Below are positions 54,118-64,000 of a DNA stretch of 64,000 nt, piece after piece. This DNA is from Symbiodinium natans (Eukaryota; Sar; Dinophyceae; Suessiales; Symbiodiniaceae), in NCBI GenBank assembly GCA_905221605.1, contig CAJNDS010002302.1, forward strand, positions 1,327,463-1,391,462, written 5' to 3'. The notes below the pieces were generated by a model. The model was not told the origin of the DNA, searched no databases, and worked only from the letters and a program-made list of their open reading frames with translations. The position numbers and the translations under genes are program-made. Each line of letters starts with the position of its first letter. Positions within the stretch are counted from its first letter, which is position 1.

Positions 54118-56202
54118 GCGCGTGACGTCGTCGCGGCGGCCTTGGAACAGCTTCTTTTTTCGCTACGACAGGTTTCCATGCTCCAAACCCTTGTGATACT
54201 ACATAAATGTACACATATACATATACATATATATATACATATTATATATATATATATACACATATGTTATACATATTTTATACAGATTTTTAAAGATTGG
54301 GTTAGCTAATTCGTCTTTTTACATGTGTATACTTTCATTGTCCCTAAACCCTCGCCACTGCGCTGAATCAATCTAAGGGTCTATTAGATGAAGATGAAAA
54401 CTGCATGTAGTGCTACGCATATTTACAATTTCAGTAGTCATTTATGTGTAGACGCACGGTATGCAGTTGATACAAACAGAATATAGGTTGCGTAATCCAA
54501 ACGGGTATATGTATACATATATATATATATATATATACACAGCAATATTTGGTAGGTTGATACTTGTGTTGCATGTGTATTGTGTTTTAGTGTTGATGCT
54601 TTTGCATTTTGCATTTTGAAGTTCGTATGTTTGTTGTGGGGAAACACTAAACCCTAAGCCCTTAACCCTTTTTGTTTTTTTGGGGGGGGAGGGGGGGGGG
54701 GGGGGCGGATTAGGGCTCCACATCATCCCAGATCAATCACCCCCCCCCCCTTCCCTGAGCAGTCTTACTGATATGCTTGAGGGTTTAGGGGTCTTGAGGG
54801 TTCTGGGGTTTAGGGGCTTAGGGGTTTAGGCCAGAACCCACAACCCTAGACCCTAAGTCCTAAACCCTAGACCCCAAACCTAGTTTAAGCCCTAAACCCA
54901 CAACACCGAACGCCCTGAACCCCCTAACACACTGAACGCCCTGAACCCTATAACCCTAATATGAACCCTACAAACCCCAATATGACCCCTACAAACCCTG
55001 ATATAAACCCTATGAACTCTAAGATCAACCCTATAGCCCTAAACCCCCTAGCCCCCTAGCCCCCTAAACCCCTAAACCCCTAAACCCCTAAACCCCTAAA
55101 CCCCTAAACCCCTAAACCCCTAAACCCCTAAGCCCCTAAACCCCTAAACCCCTAAACCCCCCTAAACCCTTAAACCCCTAAACCCCCTAAACCCCTAAGC
55201 CCCTAAACCCCTAAAACCCCCCTAAACCCCCCTAAACCCCTAAACCCCTAAACCCCTAAGCCCCTAAAACCCCTAAACCCCTAAACCCCTAAGCCCCTAA
55301 ACCCCTAAACCCCTAAACCCCCCTAAACCCTTAAACCCCTAAACCCCTAAGCCCCTAAGCCCCTAAACCCCTAAACCCCTAAACCCCTAAACCCCTAAGC
55401 TCCTAAACCCCTAAACCCCTAAACCCTAAACCCTAAACCCCGAACACACTGGGTCCGCCCTGAGGTCTTGCAGAGCGCAGGGGGTCCAGGAAGCTGCCCG
55501 CTTAGGGTTTTGGATTTGGGGCTTAGGGCTTTAGGGGTTTAGGTTTAGGGTTTAGGGTTTAGGGGTGTAGGGTTTAGGGTTTAGGGGTGTTAGGGGTTTA
55601 GGGGTGTTGGGGTGTAGGGGCTTAGGGGTTTAGGGTTTGGGGTTTAGGGTTTAGGTTTGGGGCCCTTAATGCGGCTCCCTGCCTTTTTGAAGGGTTTGTG
55701 AAGTGCGGGCCCTCGCGTTTTTGAGGGTATATAAGGTGTATATAGGGGGTCCTCATGGAAGGGCGAATACTTACTAACTGACCAAGAAAACTCCTAAGAG
55801 TTTTGGGGTTTGGGGTTTTGATCTGTTTTGGGTTTTGTACCCTGTGCTCAAAGCAGGACCGACGCCCATGCCCATGGGCATGCCTTCCATGCCCTCCATG
55901 CCCTCAATGAGCACGGGAGCTCAGACAGAGAGACAGAGACAGAACAAACAAAAAAGCAGAGACAACAAATGTTTAAAAAAGGAGAGATAAAAGATAAGTA
56001 GAGAGAGAGGGAGTTCAAAGGTTTTGTAGGGCTTATGGCTTACAGGCTTTACAGGGCTTATATCAGTCTGTCACAAGCACCGAAAGTCACCATCCAAAGC
56101 CGAATTCTAGAGGCAGTTGCGAGGTTTACTGTAGTGCCCACCCCTCGAAGCCTTAAAGACTCAATGCATGAACCCTTGTGGTCCGCTTCTGCCTCCCAGT
56201 GA
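54118..56202 (+). CDS. Terminal exons of a + strand gene, stop at 56202
   Basis: Exons: 54118-54171 (tag ARDVVAAALEQLLFS), 55474-55499 (SAGGPGSC, GC donor), 55857-55923 (PTPMPMGMPSMPSMP, Met/Pro-rich), 56117-56202 (ARFTVVPTPRSLKDS, ending TGA). Acceptor AGAGGCAG is clear for the last exon. The Met/Pro exon resembles that at 31799 in composition. Between 54172 and 55473 lie (TA)n tracts, a G run (54685-54704) and a long CCCCTAAA array. The stop is the last + strand coding signal before the strand switch. Confidence 0.5.
55030..55440 (-). repeat. CCCCTAAA (8-base) array, about 400 bp
   Basis: About 45 units of CCCCTAAA with occasional AAGC or an extra C. Followed by TTTAGGGG-type units in the opposite orientation at 55500-55660. 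Confidence 0.9.
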
Positions 56203-57015
56203 ACTCCTACATTGTCTTCAGCCCCCAAACCCTACCCTGCTAAGCCCAAAGACGCTGCCCTCCACCCCTAACCCTATGTAAACCCTGAGCCCTGAACCCT
56301 AATCCTACACCCGAAAACCCTAAACCCTAAACCCTGAACATTCCAGCCCTAGAACCCTACACCCTTGTAGCCCTAAACCCTAAACCCTAAACCCTCAACC
56401 CTAAACCCTAAACCCCTAAACCCCTAAACCCTAAATCCTAAACCCTAAACCCTACGAAGGGGCTCTAAGGCAACATAGCAAAGTTGCAGCACATAGGAAA
56501 AAGCTGTACACATTTAGGGAACATAGAAGTGACTTAGAAGATGATGCAAGAAGTTAGTATCTTTTTGTATCTTCCGCTATCTTTTTTTATCTTTTTTTGT
56601 CTGTTTTTCAGAGGCGTCTTTCAATATGTCAAAGTGAAGGACAGGCAGCATCCCAAACTGGAACAACATCATGTCAGGAGGTATCAGCGCGGGAAAGCTG
56701 TCCTTTGACAAGTTTCCGATATATGGTGTGGAAGGACAAGTTGCCAAAGCGACGGCAGCCGCCAACCTCCGGACATGTCATCGTTGTAGCGATTGCAACC
56801 GCCCTATAGGTTGGTTTGTGTAGAGTGTGGAAGGACAAGTTGCCAAAGCGACGGCAGCCGCCATTTCCCGGACATGTCATCGTGGTAGCGATTGCAACCG
56901 CCCTAGGTTTGTCTAGTCTCATTGCAAGGACATCAGAGAAGCAGAGAGCATGCGCTTAAGAAGGTATATAGCGGCAGCAGCCGCCGTGCGCAGCGGACGG
57001 CAGGAAAGCTCTTTC
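56203..57015. other. Convergent intergenic region and repeat boundary
   Basis: The last CCCTAAA blocks end at 56455. After this come AT-rich sequence with T runs (56560-56610) and a tandem duplication. The + strand gene ends at 56202 and the - strand gene ends at 57016, so both run towards this region. No terminator motif recognised. Confidence 0.6.
56726..56909. repeat. Tandem duplication, 99-bp period
   Basis: GTGTGGAAGGACAAGTTGCC starts at 56726 and again at 56825. Both copies contain GCGACGGCAGCCGCC, GGACATGTCATCG and GATTGCAACCGCCCTA. Unit ends differ slightly. Confidence 0.85.
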
Positions 57016-59183
57016 TCACCACATCGTCAGCAACGACCCGGCGTCGTTCAGCTTCCAGTACGCACTGGCCCACCACATTTGAGGGCCATCCGAGACGCAG
57101 ACCGTTTCTTTGTCTGACGTCTGCATCCACTGCAGTATCGCAGTGCTGATGACTGTCTGTGTTCGAAAGCATCGAATCTCCAAGCAGAAGGTGTCGGACC
57201 CCTTGTATATGTCCGATATAACACCACAGCGATAATTTGCTTGCAAGCAAAACACCAGTGGCTGCCCCACACGAAGCAACTGCCAAGGCGAGCGAAGCAC
57301 GGGCGACCTGCGACCACCCTGCTGGCGGTGCTCCAGACGGTAGGTGTGCCAGTCTGGCGGAAGCTGTCGCTGCTCCTCCACATCGCAGAAGAACATTCGG
57401 GACAACAGCATGGCCTCGAAGGACTCGCAGCTTCCATTCATGTCGATCTCGACGATCCTCTTGGCCTCTTGGTGTTTGCGTTCGCAACACATTGTGTCTA
57501 CCACAGCACGACTTCGCTCGAACTGTCCTGCGCAGGAGACTGGGCCACACAGTATAGGGGTGTGAGATGTGTTACCAGGGTGCTATAGGCCATGTACAAT
57601 GAGGGATTTCCTCCAGGGAGTGCTAGAGATTCAGGTAGGTATAGGGTAAGGCTGAACTGTGCGCATTGTCCTTTTTGATGAAGGGCGTAATGGTGCTTCG
57701 GCTTGCAAGCACTGTGGCCATAGGTGGCCAAGAACTTGTCGTGGTGCTGGGCTTGCAAGCGCATCAGGTCTTGGAGGAGCCACTCCTGCTGGCAGAACTG
57801 AAGTTGTACCAGGACAGCGACTCGTCTGCAGAGCAGCTCAAAGCAAGCAAACTCTTGGGCAAGAGCTTCTTTGACCGGCCCCGTGTAGGTGCAGCACCAG
57901 AAGTGAAGCAGGGGGAGCAACGCCCTCTGTGTGGACCCTTGGGCTTTCCAATTTTTGGCGGCGAAGAAAGGAGTGGAGAGGTTCCGGAGCAAGCCGTGTA
58001 GACTGGAGCCTTCATGCCGGCTCAGGATCTGCGCGTTCTGCAGCATGCCGCGCAAGTCAGTGCGGCGCAGCCCCCGGCTCTCCAGGCGGCCTGTGAACAG
58101 GGCGACCTCTTCGGAAACGATGCCGCCGCAGAAAAAGTTGTGTAGCACATCGTATATGCAGTTCCTGGGTGGCAAGTGTGCTCTCAAAGCAGGGCTGGCC
58201 AGGACACCATGAGGCTCCCACCTGAACCCGAGATTCTTCTCCAACTCAGCGAAGGCCGCGGCGGACAGAAGAGGCTGCTGGCGGCGCAGCTCGTCTACAG
58301 CATGCCAGACTTGAGCATTGCTGGTTTGCTCGAAGACACGTATGTCGCCATCCATGAGCGTGCGCCATCTGTCGCCTTCCGCGTGCGGCGCACGGTCCAG
58401 AGCGCTGTGGTTCAGCAAGTTCATGCAAAGATGACACGGTTTCCTGCCGCTTGCTGACTTCGTGCCAAGCGTGGACGCAATGGCAGCCTCGTCTGCAATC
58501 AGGCCATGCAGGCGTAGCTGAAACAGACGCGAGTCCGTGGGGCTGAGCCGCAGCACGACGCCCTGAAAGTCACGCTGCCAGGACTCCAGAAGGATACGCG
58601 TGCAAGCACTGAGGCCACCAGCAACCTGGCCGATCACTTTGGTTCGCAGAGCTGCCACCATGTACCAGGCGTGGCAGTGCTGGACGTGGAGCCTGGTCGT
58701 GTGCAAGGCCACGTAGAAGCAGTAATGCTTGCGAGCAACATCCGGCTGCAACGGGTTGCCAGGGACGATCTCGTCGGTGTAAAATAATACTGGAGTCGGG
58801 CCGCCGGCAGGTGGCAGAGTCTTGGAGAGCATGGCTTGCTGACTAGTGCAGCTGTCGCTCATGAGCTGCAGCACCTTGGAAGGAGACAGAGTCGACCACT
58901 TGAACGTCTTGCCAGTCGCTAAAGGCAAAGCAAGCTCAACAGCATTCTGCTTCAGCCAGGAGCGTCTCTCCCTCAAGGATTTGTTGCTGAGCTCTTTGCG
59001 ACTGCGCACGTACTCTTCGGGGTCGCCTACACCATCCAGCGCGTCCAGTAGATGAGCACAGGCACCGGGCTTGACGCCGCGTCTGCGACAAACTCGGACA
59101 GCTACGTCAACATCACCAGGGCGCTTGCGCGCACTCTTTTTTCTGTGACCAGCCAAGTCCGAGTCTGCGGCTGCAAACGCCAT
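57016..59183 (-). CDS. DDE transposase-like protein, two exons
   Basis: Exon 1 (59183 to 57663) begins at ATG 59183; the frame is open to 59312, but upstream only a GTG is available. Exon 2 (57522 to 57016) ends with TGA. The total is about 675 residues. Likely catalytic features in order: LFYTDEIVPGNPL, LIADEA followed by GRKPCHLC, and YDVLHNFFCGG with SEE downstream, which resemble the D, D, E blocks and CxxC insert of Plavaka/Tnp2-type transposases. Near the junction are KHHYALH and CCERKHQEAKR, again a typical pair. Removing the 140-bp intron restores the second part of the domain in frame. No flanking terminal inverted repeats were found, so it may be a domesticated or immobile copy. The family call is an inference. 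Confidence 0.65.
57523..57662 (-). other. GC-AG intron with direct repeats at its ends
   Basis: 140 bp on the minus strand, from GCACAGTTCAGCC to CGCAGGACAG. ACAGTTC occurs at both ends, 134 bases apart. Deleting exactly one repeat plus the insert keeps frame as well, which is what a recent insertion would leave. Confidence 0.6.
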
Positions 59184-59685
59184 GGCAGGGAAACATCTCT
59201 GCCGGTCCTGGAGAGCGACATGCGATGGACGACGGTCATGGCACAGCTTGATGCGTGAGACTTGCTGGCAAGAAAACGAATCCGGCTCGTTTCTTGTTCT
59301 GTCATGGAACACTTTTGTGTCTAGGGATTCAGAAGGGTGTACAAATAGGGTTTTGGGTTTCCGCTCCCATATAGGCTCTTACATAACACACTGCGTGCAT
59401 GTGTAGTTTCCAGAAGTCCTCGCTGCAGGCGGTATCGCGTGCGTGCATGAAGCAAAGCAAGGCTGGGTTCTCCTGGCATACTTCTCAACCCTAGCGGCCG
59501 CAGCCGCCTGCAGCAAGCTCTGAAGCGATGCAGCATGCGGCAGCAGCCGCCGGGAAGCTGTCAGGCATGCGACACAACCGGGATGGTTTAGCTTGGCGGA
59601 CGAGCAGGGACGCGTTAGGAAACGCGTCTATACTGGCAGACCGCAGCAGGTATATACAGACGAATTAGACCCACGCAGGACGTCC
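59184..59685. other. Upstream region of the transposase-like gene
   Basis: Holds two micro-hairpins (59492-59507 and 59537-59551) and no convincing coding sequence. It contains the likely 5' end of the gene at 57016-59183. Confidence 0.45.
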
Positions 59686-59961
59686 TCATGCTCCGTTGCA
59701 ACGTCGTCGCTTAGGGACGGTCGGCGGCAACGGGAGCACGGCGCCACTGCTGCTGGATGCCCGTTTCATTGTCTTGTCCCGTTGTGAGACCTGCGCAGCA
59801 GCCGCGCACTGAACGTCCTCCTTCATCACTCCTGCCGCGTCTGTCCGGGCGGAAGCGTCAGCACCTTCTGCGCCTGCTTCCTCTGGCGAGCGGCTCCTGG
59901 AAGGCGACTCCTCCGGCAGCTGCAGTGCATTGTCCAGGTCCAAGGCCTTCGGAGCTGGCTG
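59686..59961 (-). CDS. C-terminal exon, Ser/Arg/Glu-rich, nuclear-type tail
   Basis: The acceptor GCACGCAG ends at 59962 on the minus strand; the exon runs to TGA at 59686, 91 codons. Tags: PEESPSRSRSPEEAG and, near the end, PKRRRCNGA, a nuclear-localisation-like basic cluster. Probably a disordered tail of a nuclear protein; the upstream exons were not identified. Same strand as its neighbours. Confidence 0.45.
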   Translation of the reverse strand, partial: QPAPKALDLDNALQLPEESPSRSRSPEEAGAEGADASARTDAAGVMKEDVQCAAAAQVSQRDKTMKRASSSSGAVLPLPPTVPKRRRCNGA

Positions 59962-60841
59962 CTGCGTGCAGTGCACATGACGGCTGCGCAAGACGCTAAG
60001 CGGGGAGTCGTCTGGCCGAGGCTGACCTGGGCTGCTGCATGGGTGTCATGTCAAGAGCAAGAGGAACCTGAATCGTGAAGTCAAGAAGCTGGGTGGAATG
60101 TACACGGACTGCTGCGCAAAGACGGCAAGCAAGTCGGAAACGATCATGACCTGCAGCGAGTCTGCTACGCATGTACTATGTCGATGTACAAACACGGAAG
60201 TCCAGTGTACAGAGGCAGCAGCCTCCCCAGCAGCAGCGCCATGACCTAGGTACACTCTGGTCGTGCGGGCGTCGTTGATGTCAGTCTTGACGCCGCGAGG
60301 AAGCTTCATGGCAGAGTGGGGAGGCGTCACGTGACTACAGCAGCCCAAACGACTCCAGAATGCATGGCCGTGTGAATGCTGCATCGGCGCAGGTCACAGC
60401 AGAGCGGCAGCAGCCGCCAGCACTGCACGGCTGCAGGCCAGCGCGCAGAGCGGCAGCAGCCGCCGGAAACTCATCAGGTGTGCAGAGCGGCAGCAGCCGC
60501 CTGACATGCATGATCTCGAAAGCGAGCATATGCAGAGCGGCAGCAGCCGCCCGAGCAAACCTTGCAAGGCAACCGCGAGCATGCACAGCGGCAGCAGCCG
60601 CCCTAACCACGCGGAGCGGCCGCAGCCGCCAGACCATGGAAAATTCATGCTGGGCGGCGGTGTCCGCCAAGACCGCAGACACGTTTGGAAAGCGGGGGCT
60701 TCTGGTCGTCTGCTTCGTGTTCCCGTCTTGCAGAGCATAGACGCGCAGGCACTATCACGATGGGGTGTGACTCTCACGCGCGCCCTGCCGCAGGACGAAT
60801 TAAAGCCTGTAGGCTCAAAGATGAGAAGAGGAGCAGAAAGC
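59962..60841. other. Intergenic or intronic stretch with hairpin array
   Basis: No convincing exon. The right half (60404-60630) is the densest array of the micro-hairpin family. Open + strand frames across the array are by-products of its GC-rich triplet-like units. Confidence 0.5.
60404..60630 (+). repeat. Array of GC-rich micro-hairpins
   Basis: GCGGCAGCAGCCGCC at 60404, 60450, 60487, 60537 and 60588, and GCGGCCGCAGCCGCC at 60616. GCGGC pairs with GCCGC around a 4-base loop. Further copies at 56749, 56848, 56971, 59493, 59537, 61605, 62845 and 62879, all in the same orientation. Spacers of about 30-50 bp differ. Confidence 0.8.
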
Positions 60842-61546
60842 TCAGGCGTCAGCTTTCTCAAGCGCCGCCTCCGGGATCTCGAGAGCCGGCAGCTCTGCCT
60901 CGTCTGCCACGCGCGGGCGCTTCGTGCCCCTAGCCTTGGCCTTCGGCGCAGCGCTGGAGTCCCGCAACTGCTGCTGCAGGTCCGCGAGCTCCTCCCGGCA
61001 CTTAAGGTCCGTGAAGCTGAGGGCGGGCAGCTGGGCCTTGTTGTCCTTCGCGTACTTGACGGCCAGCTTCTCGGCCTCAATGCGCCAGGCCTGCAAACGG
61101 GACAGGCCCTCAGAGAGACACTGCGCCAGCACGTCCCTGGCGGGGTCCGCCTTGACAGTCGCCACCTTCTTCGTCACGTTTGGCAAGGCTGCGTTGAGGC
61201 GCCTCAGAACCTTTGCAGCTACAGCGGCGTCCTGCTTGTTCTGCTTCACCCGCGCAGCTTCCGCCTCTCGCTTCTGCTTCCTCTCCTGCTTCCTCTGCTC
61301 TTTGGTCTGGCGCTTCCCGTCAGCCGCGTCCGCGTCCGGCTGCTCTTCTTCCGACAAGTCAGCCAAAGCTTCAAGCTCGGCCTGGACCTCTGCCGCACCG
61401 GTCGCGTCCGCTTGCAAGGCCTCGGCCGTCAAGGCCTTGGCTCGTCGGGGCTTGTGCTTCACCTGCATGATCTCCTCTGTACACTTGGCCAGGATCTTTG
61501 CGTTACTGACGGAGTGCAAGTTGACGCGGAAAGTGGTTCCCAAGAC
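60842..61546 (-). CDS. Lys/Glu/Ala-rich coiled-coil exon, C-terminal
   Basis: Acceptor CTGCACGCAG just before 61546; the exon runs 234 codons to TGA at 60842. Tags: VLGTTFRVNLHSVSNAK at the start, then a long charged segment (KQERKQKREAEAARVK) likely to form a coiled coil, and PKAKARGTKRPR as a basic nuclear signal. Probably the second part of the gene whose first part is at 61765-62217, since the intron between them has only repeats and a hairpin (inference). Function unknown. Confidence 0.6.
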   Translation of the reverse strand, partial: VLGTTFRVNLHSVSNAKILAKCTEEIMQVKHKPRRAKALTAEALQADATGAAEVQAELEALADLSEEEQPDADAADGKRQTKEQRKQERKQKREAEAARVKQNKQDAAVAAKVLRRLNAALPNVTKKVATVKADPARDVLAQCLSEGLSRLQAWRIEAEKLAVKYAKDNKAQLPALSFTDLKCREELADLQQQLRDSSAAPKAKARGTKRPRVADEAELPALEIPEAALEKADA

Positions 61547-61764
61547 CTGCGTGCAGAGAATAGACTCGCACAAAATGAACTAGAGATTCCCATGTCAGCG
61601 TGCAGCGGCTGCAGCCGCCCAGCAACATGGGTGTATATATAGGGTAAATAGGGTTTCGTCAGGGTTCAGGGTTTATAGGGTTCAGGGTGTAGGGTTTAAA
61701 AGAGGGTTTGGGGATTGGGGTTTAGACTGCAGGTTTAGAGTTAAGGGGTCAAGGTTTAGAAGAT

Positions 61765-62217
61765 TTAGGGCAGTCCAGAAAAGCTGTTGAAGCCAGGGGC
61801 CGGGTGTTCCTCTCTGTCCTCCTCCCCTGCCAGGCGCTCGATTCGCTCGGTGTCGAAGCCCTGAGTAGCCCAGGCAGTGAGCGGGAGGAAGCTTCCCTGC
61901 CACTGGTCGCGAAACTCGGCCTCGTACTTGCTGCGAAGGACCTTGGTCAGGCACTCCTTGACCTTGGAAAGCGCAATGCGTCCCTTGTCGTCCTTGAGGG
62001 AGCCGGAGTTCTTGAAGAAGTCGAGTTTCTGCTCGTGGCTCAGCTGCTGCAAAGACTGAGGCAAAGAGAGTCGCTGCAAGTAACAGGCCGCGCTGTGACA
62101 GTCCTTGCACGTGCGAGACTGCGAGAGCGCGTTCTTGCGGGTGCACTGGTCCTCGGACTTCCTCTGGCCGCAGCGCGTGCAAGCGAAGAGTTCCGTCACT
62201 GGCGCGGTCTCCGACAT
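61765..62217 (-). CDS. Zinc-ribbon-type protein, N-terminal exon or short gene
   Basis: ATG 62217 (MSETAPVTELFAC). Two Cys pairs, CTRCGQ and CKDC, at residues about 12-38 make a zinc ribbon, somewhat like Stc1-type zinc domains. A helical part follows (QSLQQLSHEQKLDFFK, KVKECLTKVLRSKYEAEF) and then a Trp/Phe-containing end. Read through, the frame stops at 61765 after 150 codons; more likely it is spliced to the exon ending at 61546. The donor was not resolved. Regulatory or RNA-linked roles are possible but unproven. Confidence 0.6.
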   Translation of the reverse strand: MSETAPVTELFACTRCGQRKSEDQCTRKNALSQSRTCKDCHSAACYLQRLSLPQSLQQLSHEQKLDFFKNSGSLKDDKGRIALSKVKECLTKVLRSKYEAEFRDQWQGSFLPLTAWATQGFDTERIERLAGEEDREEHPAPGFNSFSGLP

Positions 62218-62371
62218 GGCAAGAAGACAGAAGAGAGAGAGCAGCAGGGAAATGAGGCTAGGAAAGGCTCGAACTGGCTGAGGAGTGTAGCAGCATGGAG
62301 CGTGAAGAAGCAACACAAGAGAAGTCTGATGCATGCGGGGAATCTTGCTGCGGCAGAGCTAAATTTTCAGT

Positions 62372-62578
62372 GGCGCCCACGCGGCGCCCAAGGGCGCCCA
62401 GGGCCATCTGCCAGGTCAGTTTTTCGCGTGGCGCCCACGGCGCCCAACGGCGCCCAGCGGCGCCCAAGAGGACAGGCCTCGAGCGGGAGCGTCGGCCAGC
62501 CTCCAGCGTCCTGTGTTTCTCGAACGCGTTGCACGCGGCGCCCAGCGGCGCCTAGCGGCGCCCAAGTGCGCCCAGGTG
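62372..62578. repeat. Cluster of GGCGCCCA motifs
   Basis: About a dozen GGCGCC palindromes followed by CA or TA, in groups with irregular spacing. It lies upstream of the ATG at 62217 on the minus strand, so possibly in its 5' region. Confidence 0.6.
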
Positions 62579-63130
62579 AACCAGAAACCCGAGAACTATA
62601 GACCCGAAACCCGGGCTCCTTGAAGCCCTAGACCCTTTAAACCGTGAACCTTGAACCCTAACCGTAAACTGTATGTAAGCGTCAACCGTAAAACCCTTTA
62701 TCCTCAGCAACCCTATAAACCCTGAGCCCCAAACCCCAAAGCCTCAAGCCTATGAACCCAGTAAGCTAGACCCTGCACCCTAAACCCTAAACCCGTAACC
62801 GTACATATAGACCCTAGACCCTGTAAAGCAGCGCCCGACCTATAGCGACTGCAGCCGCCAGCCCCGCGCAGTCGTGCAGCGACTGCAGCCGCCAGACACT
62901 TGCCTGCAGTCATGCAGCGACGCAGCACACACACACACACACCTGCATGTTCTGTCGGCAAATGTCCTGTGTCGGCTGCGAGGCTATGGAGACAAATTAC
63001 GTGCAAGGCCACACATAAGTGCGGAAACTTCAGGCCGGTGAAAGTAACATGCGCTGGACTTGCGAGCGCTTCGATGGAAACGCTGGCGAGTGGCTGCCTG
63101 AGTTTCCCGGTGCACGAGGGCCTCACTTAC
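62579..63130. other. Intergenic or intronic stretch
   Basis: Degenerate CCCTAAA-like sequence (62600-62820), two micro-hairpins (62845, 62879) and a short (CA)n (62926-62942). No convincing exon. Confidence 0.5.
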
Positions 63131-63300
63131 AGCAGGTACCCCCGGCGGCGCCAGCAGGAGTCGCTGCAGTACTGCCTGTGCCGGCACCTGGAACAGCCAG
63201 AAGCAAAGGTCTCCTGGACCTCGAGGGGCAGTCCCAACCGCTGCCGGAACTGGGCCTCCTTCTTCGAGCCCGGCTTGGCATTGGCAGGCTTGGTCAGCGC
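63131..63300 (-). CDS. Cys-rich exon (SRCRHRQYCSDSCW motif)
   Basis: Acceptor CTCTGCAG before 63300, donor GTAAGTG at 63130; 56 codons plus two bases. Tags ALTKPANAKPGSKKEAQF, then GCSRCRHRQYCSDSCWRRRGY, where five Cys suggest metal binding. Similar Cys-rich motifs are, to my memory, common in dinoflagellate proteins, without a known role. The upstream intron holds CCCTAAA-like sequence (63340-63460). Confidence 0.5.
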
Positions 63301-63479
63301 CTGCAGAGCAATGCAGAATCGCAAGCGCAGGACCCTAAACCCGAAACGTAAACCCCAAACCCTAATCAAACCGTAAACCCTAAACCCTCAACCGTAAACC
63401 CTAAACCCTAGAAACCCTCAACCCTCAACCCTAAACCCGGAACCCTATCGTAAACCCTACATGCAGAAGTCGACACGTT

Positions 63480-64000
63480 TCAAGATAGAAGCTTCTGGAG
63501 CAAGGGGCGTGCCTTGTGCTTCTTCGCCGTCTTCTTGAGCTGCTTGCTGCCTGGGAGCTTGCTGTTCTTCGTCTTCTTCGAGAGGGGTTCCTGAGCAGGT
63601 AGCGACAGGGTCTCCGCCTGAGCTTCCGGACTTGCGTCCGGCGCGGGGGCAGCAGCAGTCTTACGCCGAACTCGGCGAGTGGGCTGCGTCGTCAAAGCAG
63701 GCTGCCCTCCCATCTCCACACGCAACTGCTCGGCCGCGGAGATGAGGCCGGAGTCCGGCTTGGGAACCTCCACAGGCGCAGCGAAGTGCAGAGCCTTCTC
63801 GAGGGAAGCTGAAGAAACGGTGGAACCGAAAGAAGACGAACGCAAGGAACATGGGGACACTGTGCGCATAGAGTCCATGCTCTTCCCGTCGGAGGCCTTC
63901 TCCGCGGCGACCTCCAACTGCAGAGCCGGCAGCGACGTTGCGCCGGGCGCCCTGTCCTCCAGCTGCTGGACAGCAGCAGGCGCGGGGAGGGACTGCTTCT
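63480..64000 (-). CDS. C-terminal part of a gene running off the right edge
   Basis: The frame is open from the window edge to TGA at 63480, at least 173 codons. Pro/Ala/Ser-rich, with a Lys-rich end (KKTKNSK, KQLKKTAKKHK) that looks like a nuclear or nucleolar signal. Probably disordered. Start and family cannot be seen. Confidence 0.55.
   Translation of the reverse strand, partial: KQSLPAPAAVQQLEDRAPGATSLPALQLEVAAEKASDGKSMDSMRTVSPCSLRSSSFGSTVSSASLEKALHFAAPVEVPKPDSGLISAAEQLRVEMGGQPALTTQPTRRVRRKTAAAPAPDASPEAQAETLSLPAQEPLSKKTKNSKLPGSKQLKKTAKKHKARPLLQKLLS

Noticed and set aside
60404-60630. CRISPR-like array
   Set aside because: Repeats are 15 bp with variable spacing and variants, scattered over 6 kb, in a eukaryotic context.
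60506-61642. 378-codon + strand ORF
   Set aside because: It runs across the hairpin array and antisense to the coiled-coil exon; composition is a GC shadow.

Overview
The window looks like nuclear DNA of a dinoflagellate, probably a suessialean or Symbiodiniaceae-like species (inference). Evidence: telomere-type TTTAGGG/CCCTAAA tracts; splice donors of GT, GC and GA type, a known dinoflagellate habit; a 13-base match to the 3' end of the dinoflagellate spliced leader; and same-strand clusters of split genes. There are no bacterial-style operons, rRNAs or recognisable tRNAs.

At first sight 1-56 kb is a desert of degenerate telomere-like repeats. Read closely, the non-repeat islands are mostly short exons (about 20-190 nt) on the + strand, bounded by AG acceptors and GT/GC/GA donors. 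In several runs the codon phase passes correctly across six to twelve successive introns. I therefore read the region as several very intron-rich + strand genes whose introns are filled with TTTAGGG-type arrays and small inverted-repeat elements. Likely gene ends with stops are near 17,684, 33,676 and 56,202. None can be named securely. One stretch (25.3-28 kb) has an ion-channel S6-like segment, and one (51.1-52.8 kb) has cold-shock-like strands.

A 10.7-kb Ty1/copia-type LTR retrotransposon (4,131-14,864) sits in this region. It has identical 156-bp LTRs and a TGAAT target duplication. It carries an unusual first ORF with a HAD-like domain, a Gag with a CCCH zinc finger, and a Pol with protease, integrase, a cytosine-methyltransferase-like insert, reverse transcriptase, RNase H and a C-terminal 2OG-Fe(II) oxygenase-like domain. 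Its LTR contains the spliced-leader-like 13-mer.

Several families of short inverted-repeat elements (MITE-like) are scattered through the introns. In two places such an element is itself the intron. At 31,685 the 5-bp target duplication supplies the GT donor and the element end supplies the AG acceptor.

From 56.2 kb onward the character changes. TTTAGGG tracts thin out, GC content rises, and genes lie on the - strand, convergent with the + strand genes: a transposase-like gene (57,016-59,183), a C-terminal exon, a zinc-ribbon gene, a coiled-coil exon, a Cys-rich exon and a partial gene running off the right edge. This part holds a family of identical-orientation GC-rich micro-hairpins. All exon calls were made by eye from splice sites, reading frame and phase, so single short exons are tentative while phase-coherent chains are stronger.
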